A DNA stretch of 64,000 nt from Psychroserpens sp. SPM9 (GCF_025153525.1 NZ_JANZNR010000006.1:124001-188000); one strand, 5' to 3'; shown: positions 37,855-48,098, counted from the first letter of the stretch. Program-made: numbers and translations. Notes: a model not told the origin generated them from the letters alone.

Positions 37855-39543
37855 ATGTCACTAAAAATTAGTCCTTTAATTTTACTCCTATTTATATTAT
37901 GGTCTTCAGAAACGTTGACCCAAAATTTGTATTTAACTGCGGTTGGGACTTCTGAAAAAGAAACCAAAACGATTGACTCTTTAGGGTACCAACAAACATT
38001 TCAGGATTATATGTCTTTAGATTTAGAAGTTAAGCGTTTAAAGAAACGATTAAACACACTTGGTTATATTGAAAGTGAATTACGCCATTTAAAAAAACAG
38101 AACGATTCTTCTTACCTAGCCACTTTCAGTATCAAACATAAATACAATACTATTATCATAGAGCACCACAATCTAGTTGATCTGTCTATTTTAAAATTAA
38201 CTGGATTCCTAAATAAAAATCAGCAATTAGTGATTCCGATAGAACAGGTAGAAACCACCTTACAGTCTATCAATTCAGAAATTGCCAATCGCGGCAACCC
38301 GTTTAGTACACTTATTATAAATGATATTAAAAAAATTGACCCAAAAACATTATCTGGATCGCTTTCGGTGAGTGCGGCTCAATCAAGAACCGTAGACAAG
38401 TTAATACTAAAAGGTTATGAAAAATTCCCAAAGTCGTTTATTAAACGTTATTTAAAAATTAAAACCGGACAAACCTTCAGCTTAAAAAAAATTAAAGAGA
38501 AAACAGCCGCATTGAATGATTTGGTTTTTGCGAATCAAATAAAAGACCCCGAAGTTCTTTTTACTCGAGACTCTACCATATTATATATGTATCTTGAAAA
38601 AGCGAGAAGTAACACCTTTGATGGCTTCTTAGGATTTGGCACCAATGAAAGCACAAATAAAATTGAATTTGACGGTTATCTTGATTTAAATCTTACTAAT
38701 AATCTTAATTACGGAGAATCATTAAAACTCTTATATAAAAGTGATGAAAATGACCAACAAACTTTCGATTTAAAAATTGGAGCGCCTTATCTTTTTAGTT
38801 CCCCTATCGGGCTCGATTTAAACTTAAACATATTTAAAAGAGATTCGTCGTTTGTAACTGTAAGTCAGGCTGCCAAAATTAAATATCAAGTGAATAGTAA
38901 GCATGCGATTTCGGCTGGAATTAATTCGGTGAATTCAACCGACTTACTAGAGCTACCAACAACCCTAATTACAGATTACAAGTCAAACCAATACTTTATT
39001 AATTACACCTATACTAAACGACAAAATTACGAATTACTGTTTCCTGTAAATTTCTTATTCGATATCACGACCGGTTTTGGAAATCGCACCTACGAAACCA
39101 TAGACGAGCGCCAATCTAACTTTTATTTAAATACTTTTAAAATATTTAATTTGAATGCTAAAAATAGCATCTACGGAAAGTTTAGTGGTAATTATCTGGT
39201 CTCAGACACCTATTTAGAAAATGAACTTCCTCGTTTTGGTGGTATCAATTCTATTCGAGGCTTTGAAGAAAATAGTCTAATTGCTAACCTCTATGGGGTT
39301 TTAAATACCGAATACAGATACAAACTCAATAACACGATCTATGTGCACTCTGTAATTGATGCTGCTTATTTTGAAAATCAAATCGCTAATCAAAAAGGAA
39401 AACTCTTTGGGTTTGGCTTCGGATTTGGACTATTAACCAAAGCTGGACTGTTTCGATTTAATTATTCCAGCGGAAAAACTGAGAATCAAAAATTCAAATT
39501 ATCAGATTCAAAAATCCATCTGAGTTTGACAACAACATTCTGA
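37855..39543 (+). CDS. BamA/TamA-like outer-membrane protein
   Basis: A 562-residue predicted outer-membrane protein. A signal peptide (to about residue 22) precedes an N-terminal region with POTRA-like repeats. One is near 170-240, where VDKLILKGYEKFPKSFIKRYL leads to KTGQTFSLKKIKEKTAALNDL. A C-terminal beta-barrel (about 250-562) follows, with the family-like PRFGGINSIRGFEENSL and an end in FRFNYSSGKTENQKFK and a terminal Phe. It is not the main BamA by length, so it may be a Flavobacteriaceae-specific relative. A -7 match TAGATTTG lies at 37831-37838. It precedes the SusC gene by 131 bases on the same strand. Confidence 0.78.
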   Translation: MSLKISPLILLLFILWSSETLTQNLYLTAVGTSEKETKTIDSLGYQQTFQDYMSLDLEVKRLKKRLNTLGYIESELRHLKKQNDSSYLATFSIKHKYNTIIIEHHNLVDLSILKLTGFLNKNQQLVIPIEQVETTLQSINSEIANRGNPFSTLIINDIKKIDPKTLSGSLSVSAAQSRTVDKLILKGYEKFPKSFIKRYLKIKTGQTFSLKKIKEKTAALNDLVFANQIKDPEVLFTRDSTILYMYLEKARSNTFDGFLGFGTNESTNKIEFDGYLDLNLTNNLNYGESLKLLYKSDENDQQTFDLKIGAPYLFSSPIGLDLNLNIFKRDSSFVTVSQAAKIKYQVNSKHAISAGINSVNSTDLLELPTTLITDYKSNQYFINYTYTKRQNYELLFPVNFLFDITTGFGNRTYETIDERQSNFYLNTFKIFNLNAKNSIYGKFSGNYLVSDTYLENELPRFGGINSIRGFEENSLIANLYGVLNTEYRYKLNNTIYVHSVIDAAYFENQIANQKGKLFGFGFGFGLLTKAGLFRFNYSSGKTENQKFKLSDSKIHLSLTTTF

Positions 39544-39674
39544 TTTAATTGTATTCCCGATAATATCTTACCTATTTTAACATAATTATAGAAAACTTTC
39601 TAACATCTAGATTGTTTTATTAACTTTTTATTAAGAAATTTGGCTTAAGACCAATTTTAACTCAAACTCAAAGT

Positions 39675-42600
39675 ATGAAAAAAACTCTATGCAAAGCACT
39701 AACCGTATTATTACTGTTAGCTGTGCAACTCACGTTAGCACAAGAAAAAACAATTTCTGGAACCGTATCAGACCAATCTGCTCTGCCGCTTCCAGGCGTT
39801 AACATTCTCATTAAAGGAACAACCACAGGGACTCAAACCGACTTTGATGGTAATTACACCATTCAAAGTAATGTTGGAGACATTTTAGTATTCTCTTATG
39901 TAGGCTTAAAAACTCAAGAAATTACTGTAGGTGAATCTAACACTGTAAATGTTACCATGATCGAAGATGCCGAGTCCTTAGACGAAGTTGTCGTTACCGC
40001 TGTAGGTATCAAGAGAAAACCAGATGAAATTACAACAGCTTATGAAAACCTTAAAGCTGAAGAGATTACATCGGCAAATAATCCTGATGCAGTGCAATCA
40101 CTTGCAGGTAAAGTTTCGGGATTACAAATTAATACCACTAATACGGGTGTTAATCCTTCAACCTCCATTAGACTTAGAGGTACCCGATCGCTTTCGGGAT
40201 CCAACTCAGCATTAGTTGTTATAGATAATGTTATTTCTTCTGCGACAATTTTATCAGATTTAGATCCAGAAATCATAGAATCTATTAATATTATTAAAGG
40301 TCCGAATGGAGCAGCGCTTTACGGATCTCGCGGTGGTAATGGTGTTATTATTGTAACTACAAAAAAAGGAACCAAAAATCAAGGCAAACTCAATGTTGCT
40401 TACGCCTCTACTCTAACTCTTGAGGAAATAGCGTTTCTTCCTCAACTTCAAGACCGATACGGAAAAGGCTATTGGGGAGAAATAGATGCCTTTGACCAAG
40501 GGTCTTGGGGACCAGAATATGATGGTTCTATTCAACCAGTTGGTTTACCTTATCCCACCGTTACAGATTTCAGATACAATACCTATGAATTTAAAAAAGA
40601 CAATATGAAAGACTTTTTTAATACAGGTGTGGCACTTCAAAATACGATAACTCTCTCTGGAGGAGATAGTGAAGGGTTTTATTCTTTAACAGCCAATAGA
40701 AGGACGACAGATGGTATCATCCCGAAAGACACCTACAAAAAGGATTTCTTAGCGCTTAGTGCAGGTAAAACATTTGGCAAATTTTCAATCTCTGGAAATG
40801 TGCGTTTCACTAGTGAAGACCAAGATGTTTCCAGTACAATTTTCAACAGTGATGGTACTGTACGTTTAAGCGGTGTTTATGCTGAATTAGCCCAACTACC
40901 AAGTGATGTAAATGTAACAGATTTCAATTCTGGTAGTAATAGTGACCACTGGACCGCTTTTGGAAATAGCCCGTATTGGGTTAGAGATAACCAGAGAAGT
41001 GTTTCAGAAAACACAAGATCTGATTTATCTGCCGAACTCTCTTATCAATTCAATGATAATATAAGTGCTGTTTTAAGAAGCAATGTCGTTACCAATAGCG
41101 GCAAATCCTTCACTTTTGCAAACGATTATGTGTCGGAATATACTGTTACTGGAGATAGTAGAGATATTCAATCGTCTTTAAGTGTTTCTAGCAATAATTC
41201 AAGAACCTTATATACAGATTTGATAGCCAATTTTAATTATGATTTAACTGAAGATATTGGCTTAAAATCGCTGATAGGCTTTAATACTACGGAAAGCAAA
41301 GGATTCTCGCAAACCACATCTGGAGACATTTTAACACTCCCAGGTCTCTATACTGTAGAAAATATTTCTAGTGGTATTTCGGTATCAGACTTTAGTTCAA
41401 AAACAAGACAGCAAGCTGTATTTGCGAATATCGATTTAAACTACAAAGACTATTTGTTTGTAAATCTTACAGGACGTCAAGAATGGGATTCTAGATTACA
41501 ATCTGCTGGTCGAACAATTGGAGACATTGCGTTCTTCTACTACTCTGCTGGTGTATCATTTATACCAACCAAAGCCTTTCCTGAAATTAAGTCCGACTTT
41601 TTACACAAAATGAAAGTCTCTGGTGGTTATGTAAAAACAGCAAATATTTCGGCTCTTGGAGCCCATGATCTTTTTGATACCGGATTTAGACCTGCAGCAT
41701 TTCCTTATCCAGGAGGTGTCAACTCATTTATTATTCCATCTTCAACTTTTGACAATGCTATTGAACCTGAATTTATCAACACCTTTGAAGCTAATTTAAA
41801 CTTAGAGTTATTAAGACGAGGTGGTGTTCCTAGAATTACTCTAGACGGAAGTTATTCATTTTACACTAATGACAATCAAATATTAAGTGCTTCGGTTTCA
41901 TCATCAACCAGTGTATTTAGTGCCGGAATCAACGTTGGTGAAACTGAAACTAATGCTTACGAAATAGACTTAGGCTTGACTCCCATAAAAACTGATGACT
42001 TTAGATGGAACTTAAACTTCGGATATGCTTCTCAAAAAACCATTGCCACAAAAATTACAGACGACGCAGACCAATTAGGTAGTGGCGCTCCAGGAATCTA
42101 CGCGATTCAAGGTGAAGAATTTCCTTTAATTCAAGGAACAGCTTACGAGAGAGACGACGAAGGTCGTGTAGTTTTAAATCCTGATGGTTCACCAAGAACG
42201 GCCTCTGGTCTTAAAGTCCTTGGAAAAACAACACCAGATTACATTTTAAATTTTGGAACGGAAGTGACCTACAAAGGGTTTCGATTAAGTGCGGTTGCCG
42301 ATTTTAGAACTGGGCATGTATTCTATTCTGGTATTTATAACAACTTAACGGGTCAAGGTCGTAGCTTCATAACAGCTGAAAATGGAAGAGGTTATTTTAT
42401 TTTTCCAAATTCAACGGTGGAAGGCTCTGGTACAACCAATACAACTGTACTTACAGGAACATCTTATGGAGGACCATCGGCTTATGCTCAATACCAATCG
42501 TTTGTACAAAGTGATGACTTTACAGGTGTCGATGAAAACTTCATACTAGATGCCACAGCTTTCAAACTTAGAGAAATTGCGTTGAGTTATACACTTCCAA

Positions 42601-42785
42601 GTAAAGCTCTGGAGAATACCTTTATTCAAGGTTTATCTGTAGGAATTAGCGGGAGAAACCTACTTGTTCTTCTGCCAAAAGAAAACAGAGGTTATAACGA
42701 CCCAGAAATTGGATCTGGTATAGGTGGTTACGGACAAACACCTCCAACCAAGTTTTATTCAATGAATGTAAAATTTAACTTTTAA
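39675..42785 (+). CDS. SusC/RagA-type TonB-dependent outer-membrane transporter
   Basis: A 1036-residue transporter that imports bulky substrates across the outer membrane, powered by TonB. In order: signal peptide (to about 22), carboxypeptidase-D-like beta-sandwich (about 25-95, ISGTVSDQSALPLPGVNI), TonB box region (SLDEVVVTAVG), plug domain (about 115-230, ending GPNGAALYGSRGGNGVIIVTT), then a 22-strand barrel ending MNVKFNF. It lies 4 bases before its SusD partner. The substrate cannot be read from the sequence. Confidence 0.97.
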   Translation: MKKTLCKALTVLLLLAVQLTLAQEKTISGTVSDQSALPLPGVNILIKGTTTGTQTDFDGNYTIQSNVGDILVFSYVGLKTQEITVGESNTVNVTMIEDAESLDEVVVTAVGIKRKPDEITTAYENLKAEEITSANNPDAVQSLAGKVSGLQINTTNTGVNPSTSIRLRGTRSLSGSNSALVVIDNVISSATILSDLDPEIIESINIIKGPNGAALYGSRGGNGVIIVTTKKGTKNQGKLNVAYASTLTLEEIAFLPQLQDRYGKGYWGEIDAFDQGSWGPEYDGSIQPVGLPYPTVTDFRYNTYEFKKDNMKDFFNTGVALQNTITLSGGDSEGFYSLTANRRTTDGIIPKDTYKKDFLALSAGKTFGKFSISGNVRFTSEDQDVSSTIFNSDGTVRLSGVYAELAQLPSDVNVTDFNSGSNSDHWTAFGNSPYWVRDNQRSVSENTRSDLSAELSYQFNDNISAVLRSNVVTNSGKSFTFANDYVSEYTVTGDSRDIQSSLSVSSNNSRTLYTDLIANFNYDLTEDIGLKSLIGFNTTESKGFSQTTSGDILTLPGLYTVENISSGISVSDFSSKTRQQAVFANIDLNYKDYLFVNLTGRQEWDSRLQSAGRTIGDIAFFYYSAGVSFIPTKAFPEIKSDFLHKMKVSGGYVKTANISALGAHDLFDTGFRPAAFPYPGGVNSFIIPSSTFDNAIEPEFINTFEANLNLELLRRGGVPRITLDGSYSFYTNDNQILSASVSSSTSVFSAGINVGETETNAYEIDLGLTPIKTDDFRWNLNFGYASQKTIATKITDDADQLGSGAPGIYAIQGEEFPLIQGTAYERDDEGRVVLNPDGSPRTASGLKVLGKTTPDYILNFGTEVTYKGFRLSAVADFRTGHVFYSGIYNNLTGQGRSFITAENGRGYFIFPNSTVEGSGTTNTTVLTGTSYGGPSAYAQYQSFVQSDDFTGVDENFILDATAFKLREIALSYTLPSKALENTFIQGLSVGISGRNLLVLLPKENRGYNDPEIGSGIGGYGQTPPTKFYSMNVKFNF

Positions 42786-42789
42786 GAAA

Positions 42790-44307
42790 ATGAAATATAT
42801 ATTTAAACTAAAATACACGTTGTCACTGACACTACTTTTTCTAGCATTTTCTTGTAACGATGTACTCGTGAATGAAGATCCTAATGGTGTCCTTATTGAT
42901 GAATTACCTCCGGAAGTGATCTTGCCAGGAGCACTTACTGTACCTTCTGAAACGCTCATGAGTACCATGAACGAACTGGGAAATACAATGATTGCCACAT
43001 GGTCTGGTAACGCACAACAGGTTCAAGCGCCTTACTTTACTGAATTCCAATACCAGCTAACTACCGATTTTTACAGCGGAATCTGGGATAATTTAATGGC
43101 AAGAACTGGAAATCTAACTCAAATCATTGAAAATGATTACGACGATAATTATGATTATTTCAAAGGGGCTTCTAAAATTTATAGAGCTTTCTATTTTCAA
43201 TATTTAGTCGATTTATATGGTGATATTCCTTTTACTGATATTCATCAACGTGGAGATTTACTCTTTCCTGAATATGACAATCAAGTCGACGTATATGTAG
43301 CCTTGATTAATGATATTAATGATGCTATAGAACAAATTCAAAACACAGATACAAGCACTGCTGTTGGTATGGGTTCTAACGATGTGATCATGGGTGGAAA
43401 TATGAGTATGTGGATTAAATTTGGAAATACCTTAAAATTGAGAATGTTATTACGTGTCTCTGATGCGGCTCAATCATCACCAGATTTACAAACTGTTCTC
43501 AATACTGAATTTGCTACACTTAATAATGCTACATTTTTAGGTGTCGGAGAAAATGTTACTATCAATCCAGGCTATTCTGATGAAGTAGACCGAATGAACC
43601 CATTCGTTGAAACATTTGGATATGATGCTGGTCAATTTGGCAATACTGCAAACCAAACTTTTAATAACCTTAGAGCCGGACCAACAACCTTTTTGGTCGA
43701 ATTCTTAAACGGAACGACTAATGGCGTTTCTGATACAAGATTAGAACGATTATATGCCACGCGATCTGGTCAAGCTTCCATTCAAGGAAATACTCAAGGT
43801 GGTGGTGAACAACCTTCACGTATTGGTCCTGGATTACTCATGTCTCCAGAACAAGATGGTTATATTATGACTGCTTCCGAAGCTTTATTCCTTCAATCTG
43901 AAGCCGTTTTCAGAGGCTTACTAAATTCTGGAAACGCTAAGGGTTTGTTTGAAAGTGCCATTCAATCATCGTTTAATAGATTGGGTGCATCTATAGGAAC
44001 TTACCTAAATGATGCTAATAATGTTAGTGGAATTGGTTGGGATGGTACTGCAGATAAATTGGAAGCCATCATCACCCAAAAATGGATTGATTTAGGTGGA
44101 ACGAATGGAGCTGAAACTTGGATTGAGTATACCAGAACCGGATACCCAAGTAATATGCCGCTTCCAGATATCACAAACAGACCAAATAGACCCTTACGAT
44201 TACTTTACCCAACATCAGAATACACGGGGAATTCTGCAAATGTTAGTGTTTACAATCAAACTGTAGATACTGCATTCAATTCTTCAATTTTTTGGGATGT
44301 TAACTAA
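42790..44307 (+). CDS. SusD/RagB-family substrate-binding lipoprotein
   Basis: A 505-residue surface lipoprotein that forms the lid of the SusC barrel. The signal ends with a lipobox at FSC (Cys22). The body has the TPR-like helices of the SusD family, with YRAFYFQYLVDLYGDIPFTD (about 137-156) and MITQKWIDLGGTNGAETWIE-like sequence near the C-terminus (AIITQKWIDLGGTNGAETW). This is the SusD-like subgroup 2 style with Asn-rich loops, by impression only. It is followed after 11 bases by the first small lipoprotein. Confidence 0.95.
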   Translation: MKYIFKLKYTLSLTLLFLAFSCNDVLVNEDPNGVLIDELPPEVILPGALTVPSETLMSTMNELGNTMIATWSGNAQQVQAPYFTEFQYQLTTDFYSGIWDNLMARTGNLTQIIENDYDDNYDYFKGASKIYRAFYFQYLVDLYGDIPFTDIHQRGDLLFPEYDNQVDVYVALINDINDAIEQIQNTDTSTAVGMGSNDVIMGGNMSMWIKFGNTLKLRMLLRVSDAAQSSPDLQTVLNTEFATLNNATFLGVGENVTINPGYSDEVDRMNPFVETFGYDAGQFGNTANQTFNNLRAGPTTFLVEFLNGTTNGVSDTRLERLYATRSGQASIQGNTQGGGEQPSRIGPGLLMSPEQDGYIMTASEALFLQSEAVFRGLLNSGNAKGLFESAIQSSFNRLGASIGTYLNDANNVSGIGWDGTADKLEAIITQKWIDLGGTNGAETWIEYTRTGYPSNMPLPDITNRPNRPLRLLYPTSEYTGNSANVSVYNQTVDTAFNSSIFWDVN

Positions 44308-44318
44308 AAAAAAAGATT

Positions 44319-45179
44319 ATGAAAAAAATTAAATGTATTTTATTAACCATTCTAAGCATGCAACTCATGATTTCGTGTAGTATAGACGATGATCCGCAGC
44401 AATTAGAATCAGACCTCGCCAACACTCCTTTTGTCGTTGGATTTAATAACAGTGAAGCTTCTCCTGCATTTGTCACCGATGGAGCCGTCAATATGTACAG
44501 TGAAAATATCGTTTTATTTGGAGGAGAGGACTTCTCAAGCAACCCAAGTATTACTGTAAGTTTTGAAGTCGACCAGAGTTCTACAGCTGTTGCCGGAACG
44601 GATTACGACTTTGTAGATTCATCACAATCAATTACCATTCCGCAAAACAGCGAATTTGGCACTCTAGATATCAATTTTTATTCTGGAGTTATTGATGTAG
44701 ATAATCCTAAAACCTTAATACTTAATATTACGTCTGCAAGTAATAGCCAAGTTGCAGACTCGTTTAAAACCTTAACTATTAATATCAATGGAATTTGCTT
44801 TTCTGATATTGGAGGCATGTATAGTGTTACCACAACTTATGGGTATCATGATTTCTTGCCTGCATACAATCCGCAAACCACCGATATTGAAATCGAAGCT
44901 TTAGGCGACGGTTTATATAGAGTCTTCGATATGTCTAGTGGCTTATACAGCTCTGGACCTTATGCAGATGCCTACGGAACCGGAGCAACCAGTTTTGATG
45001 TTGAATTCACTGAAAACTGTGGTGATATCTCTTGGGAAAACCAAACAGATCCCTGGGGTGCAGTTGTGCCATTAGAAGGTGGCGTCAATGCGGTAGATCC
45101 AGACACAGGAGTGATTACCATATCATGGTTCTGCGAAGGTTATGGCGAAAATGGAGTCTCAGTTTATACACCACTTTAA
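44319..45179 (+). CDS. Surface-type lipoprotein with Calx-beta-like repeat
   Basis: A 286-residue predicted lipoprotein. The lipobox is LMISC (Cys20), followed by an acidic stretch (SIDDDPQQ) like the export signal that sends Bacteroidota lipoproteins to the cell surface. The middle (about 65-140) has a Calx-beta-like pattern (SVSFEVDQSSTAVAGTDYDFV-like, with QSITIPQNSEFGTLDINF). The C-terminal part is Gly/Tyr rich and has no motif I recognise. It is third in the SusCD operon and may help bind the SusCD substrate outside the cell. Confidence 0.8.
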   Translation: MKKIKCILLTILSMQLMISCSIDDDPQQLESDLANTPFVVGFNNSEASPAFVTDGAVNMYSENIVLFGGEDFSSNPSITVSFEVDQSSTAVAGTDYDFVDSSQSITIPQNSEFGTLDINFYSGVIDVDNPKTLILNITSASNSQVADSFKTLTININGICFSDIGGMYSVTTTYGYHDFLPAYNPQTTDIEIEALGDGLYRVFDMSSGLYSSGPYADAYGTGATSFDVEFTENCGDISWENQTDPWGAVVPLEGGVNAVDPDTGVITISWFCEGYGENGVSVYTPL

Positions 45180-45193
45180 TACAAAAAAATAAT

Positions 45194-46231
45194 ATGAAAA
45201 ATATACATAAAAAAATAAGTTACACCTTAGTACTTGTGTTCCTTTTAGGTTTCGTAAGCGTTTCATGTGAAGACGACGATTCGATTCCTAGAAGAGGTAA
45301 ACCTGAACTCATACTAATGAGTAACTCTGTTACAGTTACCGAAGGCGAAACAGCAACGTTCATCCTTGATGTAGAATATCCTGTCGCAGAAAAAATTGAT
45401 ATCAGAATTGACATTTTAGATGCCGATGGAAACCCAGTTGTAACGGCTGAAGGCGACCCAACAACTGGTAATGGATTCTATGACAGAGTTCAATTTGATG
45501 CCATTGAAGTACCTTATCCAACCTGGTTCGAATCTGGTTGGTTTGAATATGGTTATTTAGGCGGAACAGGTTATGTGGCGTCCTTTCCAGCATTCACTGA
45601 AACGATAGAACTAAATATCGAAACACTTCAAGATTTCATTCCTGAAGGTACCGAAACAGTTAATCTGAGATTATCTGCGACTTCATTAATGAATGCTACT
45701 ATCGAAGAAGACATTAGTATCATTATCAATGATTTTGTTGGGAATGACTTGGTTGCCAGACTTAATTGGGCTGGTGATTATCTGGATAGCGGTGCCGATG
45801 CTTGCGACATTGATGCTGGCTTGGACCTCGATTTAGAACTTATCTATGGAGGTGCATATGTTCAAACTAGCTACAATGATTGCCCTGAAGAACTAACAAT
45901 TCTTAGTTCTGATGCTGATGGGTTTTATACCATCGATGCCAGTTTTTGGACTGCTAATGGCAATACATCGGCAGATGGTGATAACATTCCTGTTTCTATA
46001 GATTTTATGAAAGCAGGTGTTTTTGTGGAATCTGTTGATTTATCGACATTGTTTCCTTTAAATGATGGTGGATTAAACGATGGTAATGATAATGCTATCA
46101 CTTCATTTACTGTTGAAAAAACAGGTAACACTTATACCATTACCGATAGTAATGATACGCAAATTGCTCAAGGCAGGTTTGCTGATTATAGGTTGACTCT
46201 CGAAGAAAAGAGACGACTAAAAAATCAATAA
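45194..46231 (+). CDS. Second surface-type lipoprotein of the SusCD operon
   Basis: A 345-residue predicted lipoprotein. The signal ends at SVSC, followed by EDDDS, an acidic surface-export signal. A Calx-beta-like segment (about 40-160, EGETATFILDVEYPVAEKIDIRI read in parts, FIPEGTETVNLRLSATS) is followed by a C-terminal domain of unknown type. The start is ATG 45194: the open frame extends further upstream, but that part overlaps the preceding gene and lacks a signal. It is last in the operon, before a strong terminator. Probably paired with the 286-residue lipoprotein. Confidence 0.8.
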   Translation: MKNIHKKISYTLVLVFLLGFVSVSCEDDDSIPRRGKPELILMSNSVTVTEGETATFILDVEYPVAEKIDIRIDILDADGNPVVTAEGDPTTGNGFYDRVQFDAIEVPYPTWFESGWFEYGYLGGTGYVASFPAFTETIELNIETLQDFIPEGTETVNLRLSATSLMNATIEEDISIIINDFVGNDLVARLNWAGDYLDSGADACDIDAGLDLDLELIYGGAYVQTSYNDCPEELTILSSDADGFYTIDASFWTANGNTSADGDNIPVSIDFMKAGVFVESVDLSTLFPLNDGGLNDGNDNAITSFTVEKTGNTYTITDSNDTQIAQGRFADYRLTLEEKRRLKNQ

Positions 46232-46250
46232 ACATTGAAATAAAACAAAT

Positions 46251-46281
46251 AAAAAGCCACCAGAATTCTGGTGGTTTTTTT
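46251..46281 (+). terminator. Terminator of the SusCD operon
   Basis: A perfect palindrome CCACCAGAATTCTGGTGG (46257-46274), preceded by A residues and followed by seven T. It begins 20 bases after the last lipoprotein gene. Confidence 0.9.
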
Positions 46282-46358
46282 ATTAGTAATAGCAGTAAAT
46301 TTAACATCTCAAATATGTTAAATTTATTTTCTTAAAGTTTAGTTTAGCATATAAGTAT

Positions 46359-46366
46359 TAGGTTTG
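46359..46366 (+). promoter_or_regulatory. -7 element of the arylsulfotransferase-like gene
   Basis: TAGGTTTG fits TAnnTTTG, 40 bases before ATG 46406. No good TTG at -33. It supports a separate transcript from the SusCD operon. Confidence 0.45.
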
Positions 46367-46405
46367 TTAAAATCTAGTTTCTAATACCCATTGAAGAACT
46401 ATACT

Positions 46406-48049
46406 ATGAAGAAAAAATTACTCCTCTATTTTACTTTTATACTTTTTAGCGTTTCCCAAAGCCAGAATACCGTAGGAACTATAGCCATTACTGAAGATGC
46501 CTTTGATGCTTATACACTTATCACAGCATATACAAAATCTTACTTATTTAATAATTGCGGTGAAATCATTAACCAATGGGAAAGTGCTTACCCTCCAGGA
46601 AATGCTGTTTACTTACTACCCAATGGCAATTTATTAAGAGCTGGTCGTGTCACCGATACAAGTAGTAATATTACGTTTGGAGGACAAGGTGGTGTTATAG
46701 AATTATTTAATTGGGAAGGTGATTTAATTTGGTCTTATCTATATAATACAAACGACTTCAGACAGCACCATGATATTTACCCAATGCCTAATGGTAATGT
46801 GTTGATTCTTGCCGTGACAACCATGACAGCTGCTGAAGCTATTGATGCAGGAAGAGACCCCAATAATATGAACGACACCAGACTCTATAACGAACGTATC
46901 TTTGAAGTAGAACCTGTTGGCGTCGACCAAGCCAATGTTGTTTGGGACTGGAATGTTAAAGATCACCTCATTCAGGATTTTGACCCAACTAAAGATAATT
47001 TTGGTGATGTTGCAATGAGTCCTGGCAAACTAGATATTAATTTCTTAAATGGCGGTTCTGGAAGCGCAAATTGGCTTCATTTTAATTCCATACAGTACGA
47101 TGAGAATTTGGACCAAATCGTAATAAGCTCTCGAAATCTAAGTGAAATTTATATTATAGATCACTCAACCACTATAGCCGAATCTGCTACAAGTACAGGC
47201 GGAACTTATGGCAAAGGCGGCGATTTTTTATACCGATGGGGTAATCCTTTAGCCTATAAACAAGGGACTCCTGCAGACCAAACCTTATTTGGACAACATT
47301 ATGCGCATTATATTGAAAGTGGTTTAGTAGATGCTGGTAAGCTTCTCATTTTTAATAATGGGAACGGAAGATTTCCAGAATATTCTGAAGCCACAATCAT
47401 AGATCCTCCAACAACAGCTCCAGGAATTTATGATTATACACCTAATACTGCTTATGGGCCATTAGTTGCTGAATATTCTTATTCGGATCAATCGACTTCG
47501 CCTTCCGAATTCTATTCACCAATTTTAAGCAGTGCCCAACGTTTGCCTAACGGAAACTTATTAATCTGCGAAGGACGCTCAGGTGAAATTTTTGAAATAG
47601 ACAGTAATGAAAATGAGGTTTGGAGGTATGTGAATCCGGTTAATAACGGAGATGGCTCAACAACCAATCAAGGTAATCCACCACCTGCAAATAACCCTTT
47701 ATTTAGAGCGATTAAATACCCTACAAATTATGCTGCTTTTACAGGGCGAGATTTAACACCAGGAAATACACTAGAATTAAACCCAGACCTTACACCTTGT
47801 GAAAACTTAAGTGTAGATGATTTAGATCTTGTCAATTTCAAAATCTACCCAAACCCAACATCAAATCTTGTTCATGTTTCAGCAACTAATACTATTGACA
47901 AGATTGAATTGTACTCGATGCTAGGACAAAAAATTCATGAGGCAACTCATACTAGTTCTATTGATATTTCAAGTTTTAATTCTGGAGTTTATTTTATACA
48001 GATTTATGCTGGCAAGCATAACATTAGTAAAAAAATCATCAAACAGTAA
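46406..48049 (+). CDS. Arylsulfotransferase-like protein with T9SS sorting domain
   Basis: A 547-residue secreted protein. A signal peptide (MKKKLLLYFTFILFSVSQSQ) precedes a beta-propeller-like ASST domain with DFRQHHDIYPMPNGNVLIL (about 110-130), WDWNVKDHL and repeated PNGNLL turns. A linker leads to a type A T9SS sorting domain at the end (FKIYPNPTSNLVHVSA to SKKIIKQ). The start ATG 46406 is preferred over TTG 46391. ASST enzymes transfer sulfate from aryl sulfates, but related propellers in this phylum may have other activities. It lies just after the SusCD operon. Confidence 0.85.
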   Translation: MKKKLLLYFTFILFSVSQSQNTVGTIAITEDAFDAYTLITAYTKSYLFNNCGEIINQWESAYPPGNAVYLLPNGNLLRAGRVTDTSSNITFGGQGGVIELFNWEGDLIWSYLYNTNDFRQHHDIYPMPNGNVLILAVTTMTAAEAIDAGRDPNNMNDTRLYNERIFEVEPVGVDQANVVWDWNVKDHLIQDFDPTKDNFGDVAMSPGKLDINFLNGGSGSANWLHFNSIQYDENLDQIVISSRNLSEIYIIDHSTTIAESATSTGGTYGKGGDFLYRWGNPLAYKQGTPADQTLFGQHYAHYIESGLVDAGKLLIFNNGNGRFPEYSEATIIDPPTTAPGIYDYTPNTAYGPLVAEYSYSDQSTSPSEFYSPILSSAQRLPNGNLLICEGRSGEIFEIDSNENEVWRYVNPVNNGDGSTTNQGNPPPANNPLFRAIKYPTNYAAFTGRDLTPGNTLELNPDLTPCENLSVDDLDLVNFKIYPNPTSNLVHVSATNTIDKIELYSMLGQKIHEATHTSSIDISSFNSGVYFIQIYAGKHNISKKIIKQ

Positions 48050-48065
48050 TTTATAAAACACATTT

Positions 48066-48097
48066 AAAAACCATTCTATTTTTAGAATGGTTTTTTT
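48066..48097 (+). terminator. Terminator before rlmB
   Basis: CCATTCTA (48071-48078) pairs with TAGAATGG (48083-48090), flanked by AAAAA and seven T. It ends the arylsulfotransferase-like gene. The rlmB -7 element begins at 48099. Confidence 0.85.
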
Positions 48098-48098
48098 A

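Noticed and set aside
45032-45193. A possible longer N-terminus for the 345-residue lipoprotein
   Set aside because: The extension overlaps the preceding gene, lacks a signal peptide, and hides the clear lipoprotein signal at ATG 45194.
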